Below are positions 58,123 to 64,000 of a stretch of 64,000 nucleotides of DNA, in pieces. The notes below the pieces were generated by a model. That model had not been told where the DNA came from, did no database searches, and worked only from the letters and a program-made list of their open reading frames with translations. Location: assembly GCA_039029735.1 (NCBI GenBank), contig JBCCFL010000021.1:1-64000 (forward strand), written 5' to 3'. A program made the position numbers and the translations under genes. The first letter of the stretch is position 1, and each line of letters starts with the position of its first letter. The DNA is from CADEDH01 sp039029735. Its GTDB lineage: Bacteria > Actinomycetota > Acidimicrobiia > Acidimicrobiales > SZUA-35.

Positions 58123-58875
58123 TCAGGGGCGAAGCAACGCCTTCACCACCACGTCGGCATGGTCTCCCAGCAGCGAGAAGTGGGTGGCCTCGTCCACGAG
58201 GGTGACCTCGGCCTGGCGAGCCCCGAGCAACTCCACCAGGGCCTCCTCATCGATGATGGGCGGCAACCCGGGAGCCACCCCGTGGCCGGCCCGGATCAGG
58301 TGGAGGGGCTGGGTGGTGTGCGGTAGCAGCGCGGTCGCCTCGTCGTCGACCACCATCGACCGGAAGTCGGCGGTCACAGCGGCGATCATGACAGGGAACG
58401 GCAGCGAGCCGAGGTTGGGAATGATGTTCGCCAGGGCGCCGTCGATCACCTCGTCGGCCGAGGAGTCTGCGGGGATCCGCCGGGGCGGGCCCGCATCCAC
58501 CAGGATCAGGTCGTTGACCACCTCTGGGGCTCCCACCGCGAGGCACGCGGCCACGTGCGCACCGAAGGAATGCCCGACCACCGTGACCGGGCCGCCGAAG
58601 GCGGCCGACACCGTGCTGAGCACACCGGCAACGTCTTCGGCGTGCGCAGCGACACCCCACGGCCCCTCCATGGCGCTGAGCCCCCGGCCCCTCAGGTCGA
58701 TGGCGATCAGGGTTCGGGCCCCGGCCACGCCTTCCACCACGGTGGCCCACGATGCGGCGGCGCCGTTCACGCCCGCCAGCAGCACCGCCGGACGACCCTC
58801 GGGGCTCTCCCAGATCGTGCTCGTGACCATCCCGTTGAGGGTCTCGACAGACAGCGTGCGCGAAGAGGCAGTCAT
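58123..58875 (-). CDS. Alpha/beta hydrolase
   Basis: 250 residues. VLLAGVNGAAASWATVVEGV is the oxyanion region. VTVVGHSFGAHVAACLAVG holds the Ser nucleophile (GHSFG). ILVDAG and the late EATHFSLLGDHAD give the acid and His. The ATG at 58875 has GGAG very close; an ATG at 58884 is possible. Substrate unknown. It is divergent from the LLM oxidoreductase gene. Confidence 0.87.
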   Translation of the reverse strand: MTASSRTLSVETLNGMVTSTIWESPEGRPAVLLAGVNGAAASWATVVEGVAGARTLIAIDLRGRGLSAMEGPWGVAAHAEDVAGVLSTVSAAFGGPVTVVGHSFGAHVAACLAVGAPEVVNDLILVDAGPPRRIPADSSADEVIDGALANIIPNLGSLPFPVMIAAVTADFRSMVVDDEATALLPHTTQPLHLIRAGHGVAPGLPPIIDEEALVELLGARQAEVTLVDEATHFSLLGDHADVVVKALLRP

Positions 58876-58941
58876 GGTCTCCATGATGGTGTGATCCGGC
58901 CCGGAAACGTGTCGGAAACACCGATGATCTACGGTGACGGA

Positions 58942-60108
58942 ATGAAGGTCGACGTCCACTTCTACTGCACCGTGCCGATGCCCGATGCGGGTGCCGGGCC
59001 CCCGATGCCGGTGGATCGGCGCTACGACAACGCCGCCGTGATCGCCTGCTACGAGAACCTCGAGCACTGGGCCAAGACGGCCGACGGGCTCGGCTTCGAC
59101 GCGTTCTGGCTCACCGAGCACCACTTTCAGTACGAGGGCTACGAGGTGGTGCCCAACCTGATCCAGATGGGCCAGCACCTGGCGTCGATCACCGATCGGA
59201 TCTCGTTCGGCCAGGCGTTCAACGTCGTGCCGCAGTGGCACCCGCTCCGCCTGGCCGAAGACTTCGCCATGGCCGACATCGTGACCCGTGGGCGGATGGT
59301 GTTCGGCGTGGGGCGAGGCACCGTGCCCCGCGAAGCCGAGACGCTGGGCGGCGTGGTGGCCTCCGGTGACAACGAGATGGGGGCAGAGCAGGAGCGCCGC
59401 AACCGGGAGATCTTCGAGGAGGCCATGGAGGTCATCAAGGCGGCCTGGGAATCGGAGCGGTTCAGCTACTCGGGCAAGCACTTCGTGTTTCCGCCGCCTG
59501 GGGTCCCCGACAGGGGTTCGACGGTGAAGGACCTCACGCTGGTGCCGAAGCCGCTGTCGTACCCGGAGCTGCCGGCGATCTACCAACCGGTCACGTCGCC
59601 CGCCACGATCGCCTACGCCGCCCAGGCCGGTCACGTCGGCATCGTCACCGGCGGCCCGCTCCACAAGGCCGCCGAGGTGTGGGACCGCTTCGGCACCGAG
59701 GCGGCCCAAGCCGGCCGCGATCTCGGCCCCGGCGAGGGCCGGGCGTATCACATCAACATTCACGTCGGCCGAACGACCGAGGCGGCGATCGCGTCGGGGC
59801 GCAACGGTCACGACGAGTACGTGAAGTTCCTGTCGCCCTACGGGCGGTTCAAGCACTACCGCGACGGCGCCGTTCCCTTCGATTTCCGGCCGACGATCGA
59901 CGACACGATCGCGGAGGAGACCATGGCCATCGGTTCGGTGGAGCAGGTCGCCGACCAACTCGGTCGTTTCGCCGAGCGCCTCGGCTTCCAGCGGCTGCTC
60001 CTCTTCCCCGACTTCCCGGGGCTCACCCGAGCTGAGATCGACGAGCAGATGCATCTGATCGCCGCCGAGGTCCTCCCCAGGATCGGGGTCGAGCTCAGCG
60101 CACCGTGA
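58942..60108 (+). CDS. LLM-class (luciferase-like) flavin oxidoreductase
   Basis: 388 residues. HFYCTVPM at the start, GFDAFWLTEHHFQYEGYEVVPNLI, RISFGQAFNVVPQWHPLRLAEDFAMADIVTRGRMVFGVGRG, and GSVEQVADQLGRFAERLGF are typical of the luciferase-like monooxygenase TIM barrel that uses FMN or F420. Which cofactor is used cannot be told. An ATG at 58924 is an alternative start. Confidence 0.9.
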   Translation: MKVDVHFYCTVPMPDAGAGPPMPVDRRYDNAAVIACYENLEHWAKTADGLGFDAFWLTEHHFQYEGYEVVPNLIQMGQHLASITDRISFGQAFNVVPQWHPLRLAEDFAMADIVTRGRMVFGVGRGTVPREAETLGGVVASGDNEMGAEQERRNREIFEEAMEVIKAAWESERFSYSGKHFVFPPPGVPDRGSTVKDLTLVPKPLSYPELPAIYQPVTSPATIAYAAQAGHVGIVTGGPLHKAAEVWDRFGTEAAQAGRDLGPGEGRAYHINIHVGRTTEAAIASGRNGHDEYVKFLSPYGRFKHYRDGAVPFDFRPTIDDTIAEETMAIGSVEQVADQLGRFAERLGFQRLLLFPDFPGLTRAEIDEQMHLIAAEVLPRIGVELSAP

Positions 60109-61354
60109 ACCCGCCGAGGTCGCTCACGCCCGACCCGTAGTCGACGATCTCGTAGTCGACGTACTCGAAGCGCACGACCGTGCGGCCCGAGTCGATCTGG
60201 TCCTGACGGTTGGGCCCATCGTCGTCGTAGAGGCCGTGCGGATAGATGCCGAACTGCGACCACGTTCCTCCTGGCGACCCCATCGTGTTGATGCCCGACC
60301 GCTCGCGCAGTAACCGGCCGTTCAGCACCACCTTGTAGGAACCAGAGCTCGGGTGGTTGTGGATCACCACCATCAGCGTGTTAGTCGACGCCAGCTGCAC
60401 CCCGGTGCGGTGCCGGCCATCGAAGGCCACGACCTGGATGTCACCCGGCACTGCGTCGGAGAACTGGTTGGCACCAGTGAGTTCGACGCCCAGATCGGGA
60501 CCGTCGACGGCTCTGTCGAATCGCTGGAAGATCTCGATCGGCCCGTAGAGATCCGGCAGCTCACCCACCCGGAACCGCATGCAGTACATCTGCGTGGTGC
60601 CCGACGCGATCGGCTGATCAATCGTGCGTTCACGGAGCTCGGCCCGGTAGCGATTGTCGAGCGGCCCGGCGATGCCGACGTCGACGGCCAGTTCGAGCCC
60701 ATCCGCACCCCAACTCATCCGGGCCGGATCGAGGGCGAACACGGTGCGCAGGAATCCACTCCCCTGGTTGAACTCATCGACCGACGCCCCGGACTGACGC
60801 CGTGCGGCGAAGTCCATCACCGAACTCACCCCGCCGCTTGGACGGCGACACGACGCCATGCCACCGGTAGACGGTGCCTCGGTGCTCGCCGTGGTTGGCT
60901 CGGTCGTCGTCGGCTCAGTGGTCGCGGTTTCGGTCGTAGTGGTCTCGGTCGTGGTCGTGGTCGTGGTCTCAGTCGCGGTCTCGGACGTCCGCGGCCCGGT
61001 GGCCGTCGTGTCCGTGATCGACGAAGGCGTGGTTGGGGCCCCGGTCGTGGACGTGGCTCCAGTAGTCGCGGGCTCGGTGACGGACGTCGACGAGGCCTCG
61101 ACCTCGTCGAGATCCCCAGCGGAAGAGCCGGCAACGGTGGCCGTGGCGGGTTCGGAAACGGCGCGGAGGTCGTCATCCGAGCCGCCGTCTGGCCCAGGTG
61201 ACGATGACGGACCCCGCGTCTCGGTCCGGCTGGACAGTGCGTCGTCAGCGGGCGAGCGGTCCCCGCTGATCGACAGGACAGCCGCCGCCACCGTGCACAG
61301 GAGCGCAACGCTCAGCGCTCCTGCGAGCACTGATGAGCGTCTGATCGCCGACAT
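60095..61354 (-). CDS. Secreted Thr/Ser-rich protein with jelly-roll-like domain
   Basis: 419 residues. An N-terminal membrane or signal helix (LAGALSVALLCTVAAAVLSI) is followed by a 130-residue Thr/Ser/Glu/Pro linker (TETTTTETATTEPTTTEPTT and similar). A beta-rich domain of about 240 residues carries YCMRFRVGELPDLYGPIEIFQRF, TLMVVIHNHPSSGSYKVVLNGRLL and WSQFGIYPHGLYDD. The latter pattern recalls concanavalin-like polysaccharide lyases, but catalytic residues are not certain. It overlaps the LLM gene by 14 bases at the 3' ends. Confidence 0.75.
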   Translation of the reverse strand: MSAIRRSSVLAGALSVALLCTVAAAVLSISGDRSPADDALSSRTETRGPSSSPGPDGGSDDDLRAVSEPATATVAGSSAGDLDEVEASSTSVTEPATTGATSTTGAPTTPSSITDTTATGPRTSETATETTTTTTTETTTTETATTEPTTTEPTTASTEAPSTGGMASCRRPSGGVSSVMDFAARRQSGASVDEFNQGSGFLRTVFALDPARMSWGADGLELAVDVGIAGPLDNRYRAELRERTIDQPIASGTTQMYCMRFRVGELPDLYGPIEIFQRFDRAVDGPDLGVELTGANQFSDAVPGDIQVVAFDGRHRTGVQLASTNTLMVVIHNHPSSGSYKVVLNGRLLRERSGINTMGSPGGTWSQFGIYPHGLYDDDGPNRQDQIDSGRTVVRFEYVDYEIVDYGSGVSDLGGFTVR

Positions 61355-61407
61355 GGCACCTCCAGCCCCTGTTCATACGTCGGGGCAGGAGGGCGAAAAG
61401 TTCCCGG

Positions 61408-61863
61408 TCAGGCGTTGGTCGGGGTGAGCCGGTTGAACAACGGCACGCCAACGACTCGCAAGGCAAGGCTCACCAGCCCGAGCTGGAGGATCACGATCAT
61501 CACCTTGGCCGCGTCGTACAGGGGGCCGGGTTCGGTGTCGAGCAGCGTGACCCGCACCACGTCGCTGTCGGCGATGTCGGGGAGCACCTCGAGCTCTTCG
61601 ACGTCCTCCTCGATGTCCGGGGGCTCCACCGGCCCGAACGTGCAGGATCCCTCAGAGGTGTCGAACCGGGAGAAGCGGGTGGCGGTCTCGTACTCCACCA
61701 CGGGCCGCCCGAACCGGTTGCCGAAGTTCGTGCAGGCCTGCTCGGTGACGAAGTTGTCCACCGGCACGGTGACTCGCCGCGCGACCTGGAGGGTGAAGAA
61801 GCCGACCACCAACAAGACGGCGGCGAGCAACAAGGTTGTCTGCAGACGGGTGAGAGGCAACAC
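61408..61863 (-). CDS. Membrane protein of unknown function with two Cys ectodomain
   Basis: 151 residues from a GTG with GGAG upstream. Two membrane helices (about 8-26 and 118-140) flank an acidic extracytoplasmic region with QACTNFGNRFGRP, GSCTFGPVEPP and DIEEDVEELEVLP. The two Cys may form a disulfide. A possible DUF3592-like short domain cannot be confirmed. Confidence 0.7.
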   Translation of the reverse strand: MLPLTRLQTTLLLAAVLLVVGFFTLQVARRVTVPVDNFVTEQACTNFGNRFGRPVVEYETATRFSRFDTSEGSCTFGPVEPPDIEEDVEELEVLPDIADSDVVRVTLLDTEPGPLYDAAKVMIVILQLGLVSLALRVVGVPLFNRLTPTNA

Positions 61864-61996
61864 GGACGGCGCTCCGCTCCTTTGCGATAGGCCCGCCTCA
61901 GTATGGTCCGCTGCTCGCCCAGCGCAACGGACACCCCTGCCCCTCCTGCTGCCCAGGCGCATCCATCGCTGGCGCGACCAATCGAGCCGGCTCGAT

Positions 61997-62425
61997 CTAG
62001 GCGGCCCAGCGAAGAAACGAAGCGGGCTCGGCGGGCTCATCGTCGGCCACCACGAGCTCCGATGCGCCGGCCCAGAGCCGATCCCGTAGATGGGCGGCAG
62101 CGGGTTCAGCCAGCCCCGCTGACGCCACGACCCCATCGACCATGTCGCCCATGACGGCCAGCTCGGGGCGCCCCCGCAGCGCAACCGAGACCGTGGCCGA
62201 ACCGTCGGACTCCCGTTTGATCGACCGGGTGAGACCAGGTGCCCGAGGCGGGCTCCGGAAGCCCGGAGCATCGACGCCCTCACTGCGGGCCACGGCGCTC
62301 AGCCGCCTGGCGATGGCCGCGAACCGCACCGACGACACGCCGTGCCCGCTGCCCGTCGACGCTCCAGCGCCGCCAGCTCGTCGAGCTGATTGAGCCTGCC
62401 TCGCTGTTCGCCGTGTGCCACTCAT
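61997..62425 (-). CDS. Conserved actinobacterial protein of unknown function
   Basis: 142 residues. Basic N-terminus, then RFAAIARRLSAVARSEGVDAPGFRSPPRAPGLTRSIKRESDG and VSVALRGRPELAVMGDMVDGVV. From memory, FRSPPR followed by an RGRP block is common in short actinobacterial proteins without known role. No signal peptide. Confidence 0.7.
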   Translation of the reverse strand: MSGTRRTARQAQSARRAGGAGASTGSGHGVSSVRFAAIARRLSAVARSEGVDAPGFRSPPRAPGLTRSIKRESDGSATVSVALRGRPELAVMGDMVDGVVASAGLAEPAAAHLRDRLWAGASELVVADDEPAEPASFLRWAA

Positions 62426-62558
62426 GACCGTGCTCCGATTCTGTCTCCGTGTGCCGTTCCTTCTGCCTGGTTTCCACTATGGCCACGGGGTGTGACGCTG
62501 AAGAGCGACGGTGAAGGGTGAAACCGTTGGCTCGCGGCCTACGCGAGACTTGGGCTCG

Positions 62559-63527
62559 ATGTCGGATCTGCACGAACCACCGCCGCTCAACCCCACCCAG
62601 CAGCGCATCACCGACGAGCTGGGGGCCACGAGGGACGAGCGGCCGAGCTTCGAGCCCGATCTCGGGGCGAGCGTGCGCCACTGGCTGGAGGAGGAGATCG
62701 CGCCCTTGCTCGTGGACGCCGACGAGCTTCCGTTGTTCGTGTCGAAGCACAAGCTGATGCTGATCCACTCGTGCCCCACCCGATACGTGGCCGAGGAGCA
62801 GCAGGAGTTCGAGTGGACTGTGCCGTCAGCGCGGGGATCAGTAGCCCACAAGGCCATCGAGTTGATGGTCACCTGGCGAGGGACGCCGACGCCCATCGAC
62901 CTCGTCGAGGCGGCGCTCGGGCGGCTCGAGGCCGAGGAGCGCGGTGTTGGTTCCTTCATCGCCAGCCTGGACGACGCCGAGCGGGCCGAACTCGCCGGCC
63001 GGGCCAACGACTTCGTCACCACGTTCACCGAGACGTTCCCTCCGCTGCGTCGGCAGTGGGTGCCGGTGGCCGAGTCGCGGGTGCGGGCGGAGTTGTGCGA
63101 TGGGGCCCTCAGCCTCCAGGGCAAGATCGACCTCAGCCTCGGCCGGGCCGACGGTACGAGAGCCGGCAAGGTGCTGTTCGACCTCAAGACGGGCCGGGCC
63201 TCGGCGTCGCACCGGGAGGACCTACGCTTCTACGCCCTGCTCGAAACGATGAAGCTCGGCGTACCACCCCGGTTGCTCGTGAACTACTACCTGGAGGCGG
63301 GAGAGCCCCACCGCGAGCCTGTGAGCACCGACGTGATCGAAGCCGCCGGCAAGCGTCTGATCGATGGGGTGACGAAGATCATCGAGGCCACTGCCCCGGG
63401 GGCCGACACGAAGAGGGTCACCGGGCCGGGGTGCCGCTTCTGCCCCGCCCTCACCGCCTGCGAGCCCGGCACGGCCCACATCGCCGCTCTCGACCGCACC
63501 GACCTCTCCGTCGAGACCGACGACTGA
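62559..63527 (+). CDS. PD-(D/E)XK nuclease, AddB/Cas4-like with Fe-S cysteines
   Basis: 322 residues. LSLQGKIDLSLGRADG then KVLFDLKTGRAS are the PD-(D/E)XK core (Asp and Asp-x-Lys). GSVAHKAIE is the motif I His. Four Cys (HSCPTRY and GCRFCPALTAC) fit the iron-sulfur cluster of Cas4 and AddB nucleases. It is not beside cas genes. It may act in DNA repair. A GTG at 62511 is an alternative start. Confidence 0.87.
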   Translation: MSDLHEPPPLNPTQQRITDELGATRDERPSFEPDLGASVRHWLEEEIAPLLVDADELPLFVSKHKLMLIHSCPTRYVAEEQQEFEWTVPSARGSVAHKAIELMVTWRGTPTPIDLVEAALGRLEAEERGVGSFIASLDDAERAELAGRANDFVTTFTETFPPLRRQWVPVAESRVRAELCDGALSLQGKIDLSLGRADGTRAGKVLFDLKTGRASASHREDLRFYALLETMKLGVPPRLLVNYYLEAGEPHREPVSTDVIEAAGKRLIDGVTKIIEATAPGADTKRVTGPGCRFCPALTACEPGTAHIAALDRTDLSVETDD

Positions 63528-63610
63528 CTCGAACCTCGACAGGCTCCTCCGGCCAGCTGATAGACCCACTCAGCCCGCCCCGGCCGGCTCCGGCCAGCTG
63601 ATGGACCCGC

Positions 63611-64000
63611 TCAGCCCGCGCCGGCAGGATCGACGTGTTGGGGATGGGGATAGCGACGGCGGAAGATCAACCAGGCGATCGGGCCGACGAGCACCGGGAA
63701 CAGGAGCGACACGATGCGGTAGGCCAGCGTGGCCAAGGCCGCGTCGCGGGTCGAGATGCCGGTGATCACCAGGGTGGTCACGAGCCCCACCTCGACGAAG
63801 CCAACGCCGCCAGGGGTGAAGGGCACCATCGCCAGCACCGCACCGGCGGCGAAGGCGAGCAACACGAGGCTCAGCCGGGGCTCGGCCCCCACGGCATACA
63901 ACGCCGCCACGAGGGCCAGGTAGTCGAACGCCCAATTGCCTGCAGCTGCCGCGACGGCCTTGGGCCAACGGTCCCCCAACACCTCGACCAGCCGCTCCCG
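63611..64000 (-). CDS. Flippase-like/lysylphosphatidylglycerol synthase membrane protein, 3' part
   Basis: 130 codons to the right edge; the N-terminus lies outside the window. Several membrane helices and the block LAMVPFTPGGVGFVEVGLVTTLVITG are typical of UPF0104/LPG_synthase_TM proteins, which move or modify lipids at the membrane. The end (RRRYPHPQHVDPAG) is polar. Confidence 0.85.
   Translation of the reverse strand, partial: RERLVEVLGDRWPKAVAAAAGNWAFDYLALVAALYAVGAEPRLSLVLLAFAAGAVLAMVPFTPGGVGFVEVGLVTTLVITGISTRDAALATLAYRIVSLLFPVLVGPIAWLIFRRRYPHPQHVDPAGAG

Noticed and set aside
58876..60054. Upstream extension of the alpha/beta hydrolase frame
   Set aside because: It runs antisense through the LLM oxidoreductase gene; the hydrolase N-terminus begins at 58875.

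Overview
The window looks like chromosomal DNA of a motile, high-GC actinobacterium, possibly of the class Acidimicrobiia. The phylum call rests on the very high GC3, a DUF222/13E12-type HNH protein, LLM-class oxidoreductases, leaderless promoters, and a full flagellar cluster with FlbD, FliW and CsrA. The class call is inference from overall gene style, because no rRNA gene is present.

Regions: (1) 1-24491 is a flagellar locus. It starts with the 5' end of a flagellin, a secreted repeat protein, a C-terminally anchored OppA-like binding protein and a CopC-like protein. Then come flbD-motA-motB-fliL on the minus strand, divergent from fliM-fliN-fliO-fliP-fliQ-fliR-flhB-(pseudo-FlhF)-fliW-csrA. 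A minus-strand set follows (fliA, flgN-like, flgK, flgL, fliC), then plus-strand flhA, an FlhF-like protein without a P-loop, a small membrane protein and an HDOD-GGDEF protein. Two proteins of this locus share a degenerate FlhF-type domain. (2) 24599-33506 holds housekeeping and accessory genes: nhaA, a lipoprotein, an acyltransferase-3/SGNH protein, a proline racemase family enzyme with a creatininase-family amidohydrolase, and a GGDEF-EAL protein. (3) 33508-35501 is a decayed galactose-oxidase/RTX gene next to an inverted RTX tail. (4) 35529-40813 is a four-gene cassette: TPR-CHAT protease, divergent from an S8 protease with NFFAP pentads, an ECF sigma factor and a small beta-rich protein. 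It is the best candidate here for an undescribed system. (5) 41424-48007 carries three small metabolic and regulatory modules (HxlR/SRPBCC; TetR with dehalogenase, Dabb-like and SRPBCC genes; OsmC/flavin monooxygenase/methyltransferase). Two clear palindromic operator sets lie here. (6) 48187-48480 is a gene-free repeat zone with a 28-bp tandem array, followed by an ABC-F ATPase and an HNH protein. (7) 52133-58036 is an element integrated in tRNA-Leu(UAA). It has a tyrosine integrase, excisionase-like HTH, HUH replication protein, and an unknown gene coupled to XRE-ImmA. (8) 58123-64000 has an alpha/beta hydrolase, an LLM oxidoreductase, a secreted Thr-rich protein, small conserved proteins, a Cas4/AddB-like nuclease and a truncated membrane protein.

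Working logic: the sigma-28 type factor, the FliW-CsrA pair and the GGA-rich flagellin leader together suggest a standard late-gene and translational control of flagellin. The HDOD-GGDEF and GGDEF-EAL genes add cyclic-di-GMP control. Start codons were chosen from ribosome sites, overlaps and family N-termini, and many are GTG.
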